From Coprobacter fastidiosus (lineage in GTDB: Bacteria > Bacteroidota > Bacteroidia > Bacteroidales > Coprobacteraceae), in NCBI RefSeq assembly GCF_030296935.1, contig NZ_AP028032.1:3224001-3288000 (forward strand): a stretch of DNA of 64,000 nucleotides, given 5' to 3'. Positions 43,411-53,254 of the stretch are shown one piece after another. The notes below the pieces were generated by a model, which saw only the letters and a list, made by a program, of their open reading frames with translations, ran no database searches and was not told where the DNA came from. The number at the start of each line of letters is the position of its first letter. The first letter of the stretch is position 1. The translations under genes and the position numbers were made by a program.

Positions 43411-43724
43411 TTTTGTTCTTCTTCTGTTATTATATAAATATCTTCATTATCTTTTTTCATTAAATATTGCTCCCGGGCAAATTTTTCCAGATTTTTTTCA
43501 TTCGATTGCAGTTCGTTCAGTTTTGTTTTGCTTTCTTCGATAACTCCCTGGTAGTGTTGTATTTCTTTTTTTAGACCATGAATTTGTTGGTCATAAAGGA
43601 AACTTTGAACAAAACTGTTTTCGTCTACAAAGATCATGATGAAAAGAAAAGATATTACCAAAATTCGCATTAAGGTAACATGCTTTTTTATGAAACGCCA
43701 TGATGCTGAAAAAATATTCTTCAT
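43407..43724 (-). CDS. Septum formation initiator, DivIC/FtsB family
   Basis: 105 residues: short cytoplasmic start, one membrane helix (about residues 19-33, MRILVISFLFIMIFV) and a periplasmic coiled coil (about 45-85, LKKEIQHYQGVIEESKTKLN) ending in FAREQYLMKKDNEDIYII, the family's conserved tail. FtsB/DivIC bridges FtsL and FtsQ in the divisome. It lies between the ribosomal operon and coaX on the opposite strand. Confidence 0.9.
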   Translation of the reverse strand: MKNIFSASWRFIKKHVTLMRILVISFLFIMIFVDENSFVQSFLYDQQIHGLKKEIQHYQGVIEESKTKLNELQSNEKNLEKFAREQYLMKKDNEDIYIITEEEQK

Positions 43725-43894
43725 ATTGAATTTTATTTTTTACAAACGTACATAATCTTTTTTGTTTCTAAAAGTTTTGTTGTCCGATACAACCTTTTTT
43801 TATGAATTTGTCAGGTCAAGAGTGTGCATTTTTAAAAAGCGTGAAAAAAAAGGAAATTATTAGGATTTCCTCGAAAGCGATTGAGCTATTTTTA

Positions 43895-43902
43895 TACCTT
43901 TG
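43895..43902 (+). promoter_or_regulatory. -7 box of the coaX operon
   Basis: TACCTTTG, an exact TAnnTTTG match 17 bases before the GTG start chosen for coaX. It rules out the longer upstream frame. Confidence 0.55.
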
Positions 43903-43918
43903 TCCAAAATTTGCAAAT

Positions 43919-44647
43919 GTGAATCTAATCATAGATCAGGGAAATACGACGACAAAAGTTGCTTTATTTTGTCAAGATAAGTTAGAATATGTAATGACTG
44001 TTGTAAAGCCGGATAAGCGGCTTGTTGATACTTTGCTTGATAAATATCGGGTTACGTCGTGTATTTATTCTTCAGTGGTTGATGTCCCTTTTTGTTTTTT
44101 GGACTATCTGCAGGAAAGAATATCCCGGTTTTGTTTTTTAGATGCAGACACTCCTATACCTGTAAAAATCGAATACGGGACACCGACGACATTGGGACGG
44201 GACAGGATTGCAGGGGTGGTAGGCGCTTTTTATGAAAAACCGGATTGCGATATATTGATAATCGATGCCGGTACGGCGATTACATATGATTTATTGCTGA
44301 AACGAGGAGTGTTTATCGGAGGAAATATTGCTCCGGGTATCAGGATGCGGTTGAAAGCATTGAATCATTTTACCGGAAAACTGCCTTTGATTGAGAAAGT
44401 CGGAGATTTTTCGCTTATGGGTACGGATACGGAGACTGCGATACGTGCTGGAGTAATACAGGGAGTTTTATTTGAAATGGAAGGTTATATAAGGGAGCTG
44501 AAGGCTATATATCCGGATCTTTTGGTTTTTTTAACGGGCGGCGATGCTTTTTTATTGGCTGAAAGATTAAAAACTCCCATATTTGTGGATAAAAATATTG
44601 TATTAAAAGGGTTAAACAGAATACTTTATTATAATGCTGAAAAATAA
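43919..44647 (+). CDS. coaX: Type III pantothenate kinase
   Basis: 242 residues from GTG at 43919; the frame stays open to 43802, but the -7 box lies inside that part and the family starts at VNLIIDQGNTTTK. First step of coenzyme A synthesis. Phosphate 1 motif DQGNTTTK (residues 6-13), GTPTTLGRDR near 88, phosphate 2 IIDAGTAITYD near 113 and the adenosine motif LTGGDA near 210 place it in the ASKHA fold. Length fits CoaX. Its last 14 bases overlap the barrel gene. Confidence 0.93.
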   Translation: MNLIIDQGNTTTKVALFCQDKLEYVMTVVKPDKRLVDTLLDKYRVTSCIYSSVVDVPFCFLDYLQERISRFCFLDADTPIPVKIEYGTPTTLGRDRIAGVVGAFYEKPDCDILIIDAGTAITYDLLLKRGVFIGGNIAPGIRMRLKALNHFTGKLPLIEKVGDFSLMGTDTETAIRAGVIQGVLFEMEGYIRELKAIYPDLLVFLTGGDAFLLAERLKTPIFVDKNIVLKGLNRILYYNAEK

Positions 44648-45881
44648 AATATCTATTGTCTTAATAGCGTTGTCCTTGTTAGGGGGAATGAGTAGTTTGG
44701 CACAGAATAACACGAATTCTCCGTATTCACGTTACGGGTATGGTATTCTGGAAGATAATGCGGTCGGTGCGAATCGAGGAATGGGCGGAGTCGGATATGG
44801 ATTTCAAAGTGGACGACAGATTAATATAAAGAATCCGGCTTCGTACGCAGCGATGGATTCTTTGACATTTCTTTTCGACATAGGAGTCAGTTTGCAAAAT
44901 ACATGGATGAAAGAAAATTCCTTGAAAGAATCTGAAGTAAACGGAAACTTAGATTATGTCGCTTTGCAGTTCCCATTGGGGCGTCATATGGCGGGAAGTG
45001 CCGGATTGACACCATTCTCTTCGGTAGGATACAGTTTTGGCGGTTCGATTCCGAACGGTTCTTATACACAAGTCGGGGAAGGTGGTATCAGTCAGGCTTT
45101 TATCGGATTGAGCGGACATATTTATAAAGGCCTTTATCTCGGGGCTAATGTGTCATATCTTTTTGGAAATATAGAGCATACCACGACTTTGTTGCCTACG
45201 GATAATACGATCGGAAGTATTTTCTTGAAAAAATTGCATGTTTCGGATTTTCGAGTTGAGTTCGGGTTACAATATACGCACAATATAAATAAGAAAAACC
45301 GGATTACCGTAGGGGCGGTTTATACTCCAGAGAAAAAATTGCTCGGCCGTACTTATACTTATGAGGAAATTTATTCTACAACTTCCGGGTCGACTTCTAT
45401 ATCGAGATCAGATTCATCGAGTATAAAATCGAGATATTCTCTTCCTACCTCCATAGGTGCAGGTTTTACCTATGTATGGGATGAACGATTGACTGTAGGA
45501 GCTGATGTCACTTTTCAGGATTGGAGCAGTGTGAGGTATGACGGAGTGAAAGACAGTTTGAACAATCGTTTAAAAGTGGCTATTGGTGCGGAGTTTTTGC
45601 CAAATCCGATGTCGGGGAATTATATGAAACGTATGCGTTATCGGTTAGGGGCATTTTATAATCATTCTTATCTCAAAGTCAAGGGATGTGATATAGATGA
45701 ATATGGGATTACTTGCGGTTTCGGATTTCCGGTAAGACGAGATAAATCTATATTGAACCTTTCTTTGGAATATTTAAATAGGCAATCTACGCCGACATCA
45801 TTTATTCGTGAAAACTTTTTAAGAGTTTCATTGAGTCTTACCTTTAATGAACTTTGGTTCTTTAAACGGAAATTTGAATAA
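44634..45881 (+). CDS. Outer-membrane beta-barrel protein (FadL/OmpP1-like)
   Basis: 415 residues, signal peptide at 1-23 (LLGGMSSLAQ). The mature start NTNSPYSRYGYGILEDNAVGANRGMGG and NIKNPASYAAMDSLTF resemble the FadL/OmpP1-type barrels of Bacteroidetes. It ends with strands SLSLTFNELWFFKRKFE. The substrate, if any, is unknown. It overlaps coaX by 14 bases, an arrangement I associate with Bacteroidetes that also keep lptC and the PpiD-like gene downstream. Confidence 0.75.
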   Translation: MLKNKISIVLIALSLLGGMSSLAQNNTNSPYSRYGYGILEDNAVGANRGMGGVGYGFQSGRQINIKNPASYAAMDSLTFLFDIGVSLQNTWMKENSLKESEVNGNLDYVALQFPLGRHMAGSAGLTPFSSVGYSFGGSIPNGSYTQVGEGGISQAFIGLSGHIYKGLYLGANVSYLFGNIEHTTTLLPTDNTIGSIFLKKLHVSDFRVEFGLQYTHNINKKNRITVGAVYTPEKKLLGRTYTYEEIYSTTSGSTSISRSDSSSIKSRYSLPTSIGAGFTYVWDERLTVGADVTFQDWSSVRYDGVKDSLNNRLKVAIGAEFLPNPMSGNYMKRMRYRLGAFYNHSYLKVKGCDIDEYGITCGFGFPVRRDKSILNLSLEYLNRQSTPTSFIRENFLRVSLSLTFNELWFFKRKFE

Positions 45882-45902
45882 CCGTTGTTTTACAAAATAC
45901 AG

Positions 45903-45947
45903 AGAGATGTTGTTCGATAAAAAGAATAACATCTCTTTCTGTTTTTT
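45903..45947 (+). terminator. Terminator after the coaX-barrel unit
   Basis: 13-bp stem AGAGATGTTGTTC (45903-45915) / GAATAACATCTCT (45924-45936), then TTCTG and six T (45942-45947). Confidence 0.8.
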
Positions 45948-46034
45948 ATAAAAACAATAAAAAGAGAGATATTAATTGCGGCTCTGTAACTAAATATTTA
46001 ATTTTGCCTTTAATATAAAGAACCGAAAAACAGA

Positions 46035-46718
46035 ATGAATACGATTCGCAGAACTTTATTAGGATTTCCGCTTACCGGTATTGCGTTTGCAGTGGCATTT
46101 ATCTTAATGTCCGTTTTTTTTAGTTCCTGTGATAAGAAAGTAAAAAATGAAGTGGTTAAAGCCTTTTCAGATCCGCATAAAGTTCCCTCGTTAAGTAGTT
46201 TCGATGTAACGACATTGATTTCGGATTCGGGAATTACTCGTTATCGTATCAAGGCTAAAGAATGGTTGATGTTTGAAAATGCGAAAGAACCGTATTGGTT
46301 ATTTCCGCAAGGAATTTATGTGGAAAAATTCGATGAGAATTTTCATGTAGATGCTTTTATTATGGGAGATTCAGCTATTTTTTATAAATATAAGCAGCTT
46401 TGGGAACTCAGGGGGAATGTAAAGATGGCTAATTTGCAGGATGAAAGATTCTTTACCGAGTTACTTTTCTGGGATCAAAAAAAACGTGAGATATATTCGG
46501 ATAGTGCCATTCATATTGAAAAAGTGGATCGCATAATAGAAGGGATCGGTTTTGTTTCTAATGAACCTATGACTCAGTACACGATACGTCGGACAACCGG
46601 AATTTTTCCAATGAAATCGCCTGCCGAAGAACAGCGGGGTGAATCGGACAGTTTAAAAAATGTGAGAGATACGAATGCTCGTCGTTATGCACCGCAAAAG
46701 AAAGGAGAAAAATCATGA
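46035..46718 (+). CDS. lptC: LPS export protein LptC
   Basis: 227 residues. N-terminal membrane helix or lipoprotein signal (about residues 10-32, ending VFFSSC). The LptC beta-jellyroll follows from about residue 48 (VPSLSSFDVTTLISDSGITRYRIKAKEWLMFE) with repeated strands up to about 185. The last 45 residues are polar and probably disordered. LptC passes lipopolysaccharide from the LptBFG transporter to LptA across the periplasm. Coupled by an ATGA overlap to the next gene. Confidence 0.88.
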   Translation: MNTIRRTLLGFPLTGIAFAVAFILMSVFFSSCDKKVKNEVVKAFSDPHKVPSLSSFDVTTLISDSGITRYRIKAKEWLMFENAKEPYWLFPQGIYVEKFDENFHVDAFIMGDSAIFYKYKQLWELRGNVKMANLQDERFFTELLFWDQKKREIYSDSAIHIEKVDRIIEGIGFVSNEPMTQYTIRRTTGIFPMKSPAEEQRGESDSLKNVRDTNARRYAPQKKGEKS

Positions 46719-47974
46719 CTACGGTCTTTATGATAATTATTCCATTGCTGTTGTCTGCATTTTTTTCGGGCATAGAAATTGCATTTGTATCTTCAAATAA
46801 GGTCCGTTTTGAATTGGATATGAAGAAAAAGACGCTTCTTGGGCGTATTCTTAATTTATTCTATCATCATCAGGAAGAGTTCATTTCTACGATGCTTGTC
46901 GGCAATAACATCGCGTTGGTCGTTTACGGTATCGGTATGGCCGATTTGCTCTCTCCGGTATTCTCCTTTATTTGGGATCAGGAGATATTTATTATATTGG
47001 GACAAACTGTCGTATCGACATTGATCGTTCTTCTGACAGCCGAATTTCTGCCTAAAACTATTTTTCGGATTAATCCTAACTTATCATTAAAAGTTTTTGC
47101 CATACCGCTTTATGTTTTTTATCTGTTGCTATATCCGATTGCGAAATTTACATCATTGCTTTCATCCGGAATCTTAAAGATAGGAGGGGTTCGCATCGAT
47201 CGGTCGGGGGATGATGGGACTATGAGTAAGGTCGATCTTGATTTTTTTATTCAACAAAGTATAGATAAGTCGCAGGGAGAAGCAGAAGTCGATACAGAAG
47301 TTAAAATTTTTCAGAATGCTTTGGACTTTTCTAATTTACGCATTCGTGAATGTATGATTCCCCGTACAGAGATTGTAGCGGTTGATATCGATATGTCATC
47401 GGAGAAGGATTTGGTTACTCTATTTATTGAAACCGGACTTTCTAAAATTTTGGTTTATAGAGATAATATTGATAATGTATTGGGTTATATACATTCTTCC
47501 GAAATGTTTAAACAAGCAGCAGATTGGAAGTCTTATATTAAGCCTATATTGTTAGTTCCGGAGACGATGACCGCTCAGAAATTAATGAAAAATTTGATGC
47601 AACAGAAAAAAAGTATCGCTGTCGTTGTGGACGAGTTTGGCGGAACTGCCGGTATTGTGACGCTTGAAGATCTGGTTGAGGAAATATTCGGAGATATTGA
47701 AGACGAGCACGATACGTTGAATTATATTGCACGGAGAACCGGAGAAAACTGTTATGAGTTCTCAGGACGTGTCGAAATAGAAAAGATTAATGAGCTTTTT
47801 GATATAGGGTTACCCGAGTCTGATGAGTATATGACAATTGCCGGATATATTCTTTATCATTATAAAACGATACCTAAGCCCGGAGAAACGATTGAAATAG
47901 AGAATTATAAATTTGAGATATTAAAAGGAAATAGAACCAAAATAGAGTTGGTGAAAATGAAAATTGAGAACTAA
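46715..47974 (+). CDS. CNNM/CorC family membrane protein with CBS domains (GldE-like)
   Basis: 419 residues. DUF21 (CNNM) membrane domain at about residues 1-190 with helices at 3-25, 55-80, 90-110 and 125-150. Two CBS domains follow at about 205-330 (RECMIPRTEIVAVDID and VDEFGGTAGIVTLEDLVEEIFGDIEDEHD), then a CorC_HlyC domain at about 340-418. The family includes Mg/Na transport-related proteins and GldE, a gliding-associated paralogue in Flavobacteria. Ion transport is the likely role. Starts within the lptC stop. Confidence 0.9.
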   Translation: MTTVFMIIIPLLLSAFFSGIEIAFVSSNKVRFELDMKKKTLLGRILNLFYHHQEEFISTMLVGNNIALVVYGIGMADLLSPVFSFIWDQEIFIILGQTVVSTLIVLLTAEFLPKTIFRINPNLSLKVFAIPLYVFYLLLYPIAKFTSLLSSGILKIGGVRIDRSGDDGTMSKVDLDFFIQQSIDKSQGEAEVDTEVKIFQNALDFSNLRIRECMIPRTEIVAVDIDMSSEKDLVTLFIETGLSKILVYRDNIDNVLGYIHSSEMFKQAADWKSYIKPILLVPETMTAQKLMKNLMQQKKSIAVVVDEFGGTAGIVTLEDLVEEIFGDIEDEHDTLNYIARRTGENCYEFSGRVEIEKINELFDIGLPESDEYMTIAGYILYHYKTIPKPGETIEIENYKFEILKGNRTKIELVKMKIEN

Positions 47975-48084
47975 AGGAAATTTTTGACTTTACGATATGT
48001 TTGTAAATGCTTTTTTTCGTATCTTCGTGCACTTACTTGGAAAATAATTTAAAAAAATATAAAACTAAAAACACAATCTAATAA

Positions 48085-50217
48085 ATGGCTACGTTACAAA
48101 AAATCAGAGGTAAAGCCGGCCTTCTTGTCGGAGTGATCGGGGTGGCTTTACTGGCTTTTATCGTGGGAGACCTTTTAAATTCAGGTCATACTTTCTTTAA
48201 CATGAACCGCAATAAAATAGCGGTAGTTAACGGTAAAAAAATTACTCCGGAAGAATTTCAGGCACAAGTTCAGACTCGTACCGAAGAGATGCAGAATATG
48301 TATAGAAGACAATATGGCATGTCTCTTCCCGAAGGTGCAGCTTCTCGTATAAACAAGGAAGTATATGATCAGATGGTGCAGGATATTTTGTTAACGGATG
48401 CTACTGCCGAATTGGGCCTTACGGTATCTAAAGAAGAGTTGGCCGATTTGTTGCAGGGAGATAATATCGTGCCTATGGTAAAACAACAATTTACCGATCC
48501 TCAAACCGGAGTTTTTAATAAAGACTTGTTGTTGAATTTCTTGCAAGTGGTCCTTAATGAGGATGAGTCGAATCTTAATGGAGAAATGGCACAACAGCTC
48601 AAAGCTCGACGCGAGGCTTGGTTAAATATTGAAAAGACAGTGAAACAACAACAGCTGGTCGGAAAATATTTTACTTTGTTGTCAAAATCTATGGCTCCGA
48701 ATAAGCTCGATTTGGAAGCTGCTTATAACGGTGCTAAAAATAGTGTAGATTTTGCGTATGCAGAACAATCTTATACTTCTATACCCGATTCTACGGTAGT
48801 TATCAGCGAATCTGAGTTGAAAAATCTATACAACAAGCAGAAAGAAAACTTTAAGCAGGATGAAAAGCGTGAAGTAAAATTCTTTGCAGTAGATATAGTT
48901 CCGAGTGAAGGTGATTATAAGATGACCGAAGAAAAGATTAATAACCTTAAAGAAAATTTTTCTACGACAGACGATATTGCCGGAATGTTGAGCTTTAATA
49001 CGGATGTTCCTTATGTAGACGCATACGTTGCTCAAAGAGACATGGATCCGGAAATGAAAAAATTTGCAGAAACAGCTCAAATAAATGAAGTTTATGGTCC
49101 TGTTTTTGAAGATGAGTCTTATAAAATGTATCGTTTGATAGGTAAGAGCGTAGCTCCTGACTCAGTGAAGGTACGTCATATTATGTTCCCTCTTCAGGCA
49201 GATGCAAAAGTTAAGGCTCAGATGGACAGTATTTTGACTGTTTTGAAAAACGGCGGAGATTTTGCTGCTTTGGCAAAACAATTTTCGGTAGATCAGAATT
49301 CTGCTGCTAATGGTGGTGATCTCGGCTGGTTGACAGAAACTTCTGCTGTACAATTCGGACAGAAATTCGTTTCTTCTGTTTTTAATGGAGGATCAGGATA
49401 TTTTACTGTGGAAACGCCGTATGGACAGCATATTATGCAGGTAACTGAGCGTACAGCTTCTGTTCCTAAGGCTAAAGTGGCACAATTGGTTCTAAAGGTA
49501 CGTCCGAGTTCAGAGACTTATAGTACATTATATAACAAGGTAAGTTCTTATATCGCTGAAAACGGGAAATTAGAATCATTCGAGAAAAATGCAAAGGATA
49601 AAGGTTTCTCCTTGAATACGGTTGAATTGACTCCTGAAGATATTAGCGTAGGTATGTTGAACGACGGGCGTGAAATCGTGAAATGGGCTTATAAATCGGA
49701 TAAAGGTGATATTTCAGAAATTTTCAATATAGAAAATAAGTTTCTGGTAGCAGCTCTTACGAATGTAACCCCTGCAGGTTATGCACCGTTAAAAAGTCTC
49801 GAGAGCTATCTTAAAATGCAGTTGTTGGCTGATAAAAAGGCAGATATGATTATGAAGTCATTGTCTGAAAAATCACCGAAGACTCTTGATGCCTATGCTT
49901 CAGCTATGAGTTCGAAGATCGATACGGCTAAGTTTGTAACTTTCAACACTTCTGTAATTACAGGTATCGGCCGTGAGCCGGTATTGTGCGGTGTAGCTCC
50001 TTATGCTTCGGTGGGGCAATTACAAGGTCCTGTCAAGGGGAATAATGGAGTGTATGTATTGGCTGTAACTAAGAAAGATGAAAGTTCTGTTCCTATGAAT
50101 GCCGAAATGGAAAAACAAAAATATGAACAGATGATGTATTCGATTCTTTCCAGTCAGATTATGGAAGTTATGAAGGATAAAGCCGATATAGAAAATAACC
50201 GTGTGAAATTTTTCTAA
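48085..50217 (+). CDS. PpiD-like peptidyl-prolyl isomerase (SurA_N and rotamase domains)
   Basis: 710 residues. One N-terminal membrane helix (about residues 11-30, GLLVGVIGVALLAFIVGDLL), a SurA_N-like domain (about 40-280 with VVNGKKITPEEFQAQV), a PPIC rotamase domain at about residues 345-455 (VRHIMFPLQADA, GGDFAALAKQFSVDQ and GGDLGWLTE), then a second periplasmic part. The architecture is that of PpiD, a membrane-anchored periplasmic foldase that helps outer-membrane proteins fold. It follows the CorC-like gene after 110 bases. Confidence 0.92.
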   Translation: MATLQKIRGKAGLLVGVIGVALLAFIVGDLLNSGHTFFNMNRNKIAVVNGKKITPEEFQAQVQTRTEEMQNMYRRQYGMSLPEGAASRINKEVYDQMVQDILLTDATAELGLTVSKEELADLLQGDNIVPMVKQQFTDPQTGVFNKDLLLNFLQVVLNEDESNLNGEMAQQLKARREAWLNIEKTVKQQQLVGKYFTLLSKSMAPNKLDLEAAYNGAKNSVDFAYAEQSYTSIPDSTVVISESELKNLYNKQKENFKQDEKREVKFFAVDIVPSEGDYKMTEEKINNLKENFSTTDDIAGMLSFNTDVPYVDAYVAQRDMDPEMKKFAETAQINEVYGPVFEDESYKMYRLIGKSVAPDSVKVRHIMFPLQADAKVKAQMDSILTVLKNGGDFAALAKQFSVDQNSAANGGDLGWLTETSAVQFGQKFVSSVFNGGSGYFTVETPYGQHIMQVTERTASVPKAKVAQLVLKVRPSSETYSTLYNKVSSYIAENGKLESFEKNAKDKGFSLNTVELTPEDISVGMLNDGREIVKWAYKSDKGDISEIFNIENKFLVAALTNVTPAGYAPLKSLESYLKMQLLADKKADMIMKSLSEKSPKTLDAYASAMSSKIDTAKFVTFNTSVITGIGREPVLCGVAPYASVGQLQGPVKGNNGVYVLAVTKKDESSVPMNAEMEKQKYEQMMYSILSSQIMEVMKDKADIENNRVKFF

Positions 50218-50230
50218 ATTGATGATGATA

Positions 50231-50270
50231 AAACAAAAAGGGAGGATGATGAGTCCTCCCTTTTTGTTTT
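50231..50270 (+). terminator. Terminator of the PpiD-like gene
   Basis: Perfect 16-bp stem AAACAAAAAGGGAGGA (50231-50246) / TCCTCCCTTTTTGTTT (50254-50269). Confidence 0.9.
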
Positions 50271-50302
50271 ATTCTTTTGATTAAAGATTTCTGTATATTC
50301 CG

Positions 50303-50333
50303 TTGTGATCTTTATACTCTTTGTTTATTTTTG
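50303..50333 (+). promoter_or_regulatory. Promoter of rlmN
   Basis: TTG (50303-50305), 20 bases, TATTTTTG (50326-50333), only 18 bases before the GTG start, so the leader would be about 12 bases. Confidence 0.6.
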
Positions 50334-50351
50334 TACTAAATAACGAAACGA

Positions 50352-51389
50352 GTGGAAAAAAAATATTTGGCAGGGAAAACATTAGATGAACTTAGCGGGA
50401 TCGTCGCCCGTATGGGAATGCCTCGTTTTACAGCCGGGCAGATTGCTGCATGGCTATATGAAAAACGGGTTCGGAATATAGATGAAATGACAAATTTATC
50501 TAAACAGAATCGTGAACATCTCGCAGCTGAGTATGAGATAGGCTATTCTGTGCCCGTGGAGGAAATGCGTTCGGTGGACGGTACTGTCAAATATCTTTTT
50601 AAAACGACTTCCGGAAACTTTGTCGAGTCTGTATATATTCCTGATCGGGATAGGGCGACGCTATGTGTGTCATCTCAGGTAGGATGTAAGATGAATTGTT
50701 ATTTTTGTATGACCGGTAAGCAAGGGTTCAATTCCCAGCTTACAGTTCGTGAAATTATGAATCAGATTATTTCTATACCGGAAAGTGCCAAGTTGACAAA
50801 TTTGGTATTTATGGGGATGGGAGAGCCCTTGGACAATTTGGATGAAGTAATGACGGCTTTAACAATTTTGACTGCAAAATGGGGATTTGCTTGGAGTCCG
50901 AAGAGAATAACAGTTTCTACGATCGGAGTAAAACGAAACTTGACCCGTTTTTTAGAAGAAACGGATTGTCATTTGGCTGTAAGTTTGCATAATCCTTTTC
51001 CGGAGGAACGCTTGTCTATTATGCCTGTACAGAAAGCATATCCTATTGCAGATATAATATCACTGCTCCGGAATTATGACTTCAGTCATCAGCGCAGGCT
51101 GTCATTCGAATATATCATGTTTAGTGGTTTTAATGATTCCCTTAAACATGCGGAGGCGCTGGCAAAATTGTTAAAAGGATTGGATTGTCGGATAAATTTG
51201 ATTCGTTTTCATGCAATTCCGGGAGTAAACCTTAAAACGTCAGTTGAATCGGATATGGTTATTTTCAGGGATTATTTGAATCGCAAGGGATTTACTTGTA
51301 CGATACGTACATCGCGAGGTGAAGATATATTCGCTGCGTGCGGAATGTTATCGACTGCAAAGAAAGGCGAGATCGGCAATAAATGCTGA
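50352..51389 (+). CDS. rlmN: Dual-specificity rRNA/tRNA adenine-C2 methyltransferase RlmN
   Basis: 345 residues from GTG at 50352, the first start codon after the promoter. This radical-SAM enzyme methylates A2503 of 23S rRNA and A37 of some tRNAs. The cluster motif CKMNCYFC near residue 115 (CxxxCxxC) and the GEPLDN motif near residue 158 are present, and the essential methyl-carrying Cys lies in FAACGM near residue 335. Length is normal. Monocistronic, with pdxA following after 125 bases. Confidence 0.95.
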   Translation: MEKKYLAGKTLDELSGIVARMGMPRFTAGQIAAWLYEKRVRNIDEMTNLSKQNREHLAAEYEIGYSVPVEEMRSVDGTVKYLFKTTSGNFVESVYIPDRDRATLCVSSQVGCKMNCYFCMTGKQGFNSQLTVREIMNQIISIPESAKLTNLVFMGMGEPLDNLDEVMTALTILTAKWGFAWSPKRITVSTIGVKRNLTRFLEETDCHLAVSLHNPFPEERLSIMPVQKAYPIADIISLLRNYDFSHQRRLSFEYIMFSGFNDSLKHAEALAKLLKGLDCRINLIRFHAIPGVNLKTSVESDMVIFRDYLNRKGFTCTIRTSRGEDIFAACGMLSTAKKGEIGNKC

Positions 51390-51514
51390 ATAAGCTTATA
51401 TATTATGACCGTGTAGAGATATTATGTTAAAATAATTGCTTATCTTAGAGCATTGAATTAGGCAAGTATAATCTAAAATAGTATTTGTCTGTTTTATATA
51501 AAGAATAAAAACTC

Positions 51515-52615
51515 ATGGAACAAGATTATAAGATCAAGGTAGGAATTACTCAAGGTGATATAAATGGAGTCGGATATGAAGTTATTTTGAAGACATTGTC
51601 AGACCCTCGTATAACAGAAATGTGTACCCCTGTGGTATATGGCTCTTCAAAAGTGGCGGCCTATCATCGTAAGGCATTGGATTTGCCGACTATTAATTTC
51701 AATATTATTACCAATGCCGAGCAGATATCGGACATGAAGTTGAATATGATCAACTGTATCGATGAAGAAGTAAAAGTCGAATTGTCAAGACCAACGGCTC
51801 AGGCAGGTGAAGCGGCTTACCGGGCTTTGGAGAGTGCTACGAATGACTTAGAAAACGGGTTAATAGATGTGTTGGTGACAGCGCCTATTAATAAACATAC
51901 GATCCAGTCCGATAAATTTGAGTTTCCCGGGCATACCGAATATTTGGAGAAAAAATTAGGAAAAGGCAAAAAATCTTTAATGATATTATTGAATGATATT
52001 TTGCGTGTAGCTTTAGTGACAGGGCACATTCCTTTATCTGAAGTACCTTCTCGGATTACCAAATCGGATATTGTACAGAAATTGCGTATTTTCAATCACT
52101 GTTTAAAGCAAGACTTCGGTATTGTAAAGCCTCGTATTGCGGTTTTGTCATTGAACCCGCATGCCGGAGAAGACGGACTTCTTGGAAATGAAGAGAAAGA
52201 GATTATTATTCCTGCATTGAAAGAGGCCGAAGAAATGGATATTCTTTGTTTCGGGCCTTATGCAGCTGATGGATTCTTTGGTTCAGGTCATTTTTCTAAG
52301 TTCGATGGTGTTTTGGCTATGTACCATGACCAAGGGCTTGCTCCGTTTAAGACTTTAGCGATGGAAGATGGCGTAAATTATACTGCCGGGCTACCTTTTA
52401 TACGCACTTCGCCGGCCCATGGTACAGCGTATGATATTGCCGGAGAGAATAAAGCTTCGGAAGAGTCGTTCCGGCATGCTCTTTACTTGGCATTAGATGT
52501 TTTTGCTTGTCGTAATAATTATCGTCAAATGAAAGCTAATCCTCTTCGTCGTCAATATTTTGATAAAAGTGGAGACAATGAAGTTCTTGATCTTAATGCT
52601 CCTGAGAAGGAGTGA
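51515..52615 (+). CDS. pdxA: 4-hydroxythreonine-4-phosphate dehydrogenase
   Basis: 366 residues. It oxidises 4-phosphohydroxy-L-threonine in the DXP-dependent route to pyridoxal phosphate. Visible are GITQGDINGVGYE at residues 9-21, VTAPINKHTI near 123, FPGHTEYLEKKLG near 138 with metal-binding His, and AMYHDQGLAPFKTL near 268 with the second metal His. About 30 residues longer than E. coli PdxA, mostly at the C-terminus. Confidence 0.95.
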   Translation: MEQDYKIKVGITQGDINGVGYEVILKTLSDPRITEMCTPVVYGSSKVAAYHRKALDLPTINFNIITNAEQISDMKLNMINCIDEEVKVELSRPTAQAGEAAYRALESATNDLENGLIDVLVTAPINKHTIQSDKFEFPGHTEYLEKKLGKGKKSLMILLNDILRVALVTGHIPLSEVPSRITKSDIVQKLRIFNHCLKQDFGIVKPRIAVLSLNPHAGEDGLLGNEEKEIIIPALKEAEEMDILCFGPYAADGFFGSGHFSKFDGVLAMYHDQGLAPFKTLAMEDGVNYTAGLPFIRTSPAHGTAYDIAGENKASEESFRHALYLALDVFACRNNYRQMKANPLRRQYFDKSGDNEVLDLNAPEKE

Positions 52616-52671
52616 TTTGTTTGGGGTCTCAACCTTCCTGATAGGGGTAATATTTTGTTAGATTTTTTCAA

Positions 52672-52720
52672 ACTCTTTTCCTGTTTTTTATTTGTTAGAT
52701 AGCTTGTTATTGTTTTCATA
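52672..52720 (-). repeat. Worn fragment of the MITE-like repeat
   Basis: TCTTTTCCTGTTTTTTATTT then GTTAGATAGCTTGTTATTGT resembles the inverted middle of the family (TATTTTCCCGTTTTCC, CGTCAGATAGCCCGCTATCC). It lies 150 bases from full copy C in the opposite orientation. Confidence 0.35.
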
Positions 52721-52874
52721 AGTATTTAGAGGCGATAGCAGGGAGGGGGGAAATGTGTTTATATTTTCGGACAGATAAAATCTATAATATCGTTAGTTAA
52801 TAATTCTTTTGTTAATAGAGAACTGATAGATGTGTGAAATTCAGAGATTGTTTTGATTAAAAGAATATTCCTTC

Positions 52875-53046
52875 AGAGCCAATCTGAATTTTGCTCGGGT
52901 AAGGTTTTGGAGTTTTTTCGAGTATGTTTTGTCGTTTTTATGAGGAGGATAGCGGGCTATCTGATGAGTGAAGAAGGGAAAACAGACCGGAAGAAAGCGC
53001 AAAGATGACCTGATAGTATTTTTATTGGAAAAATTAGATAGTCTCC
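52875..53046 (+). repeat. MITE-like repeat, copy C
   Basis: 172 bp. It begins AGAGCCAATCTGAATTTTGC (52875-52894). The middle has GAGGAGGATAGCGGGCTATC (palindromic centre) and AGACCGGAAGAAAGCGCAAA then GATGACCTGATA. It ends AAAAATTAGATAGTCTCC. The gap 52616-53254 otherwise contains the fragment above and no gene; a short frame across the copy (53053 to 52841) is repeat sequence. Confidence 0.7.
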
Positions 53047-53254
53047 AAAACAAAAATGGAGTCGAACGGTTACATATATAAATAAGGGAGGTCTTGGAAA
53101 AGATGGAAATAGGAATTTTGTTGTAGATAAAAATATTGAGAAGACCTGTATTTGTAGATGTTTATTATATCGTGTTTAAATCGGACACTCTTGTCAGTTG
53201 CATTTAAATAGAATTATTGTGTACGGTGTATAACTGTGCTACGAAGGGAGGAAT

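Noticed and set aside
43802-43918. 39-codon extension of coaX
   Set aside because: It contains the TACCTTTG promoter box, and the CoaX family begins at the IIDQGNTTTK region.
53092-53147. 7-bp inverted repeat AGGTCTT/AAGACCT
   Set aside because: Short arms, a 45-base loop and no T tract; expected by chance in a gap of this size.
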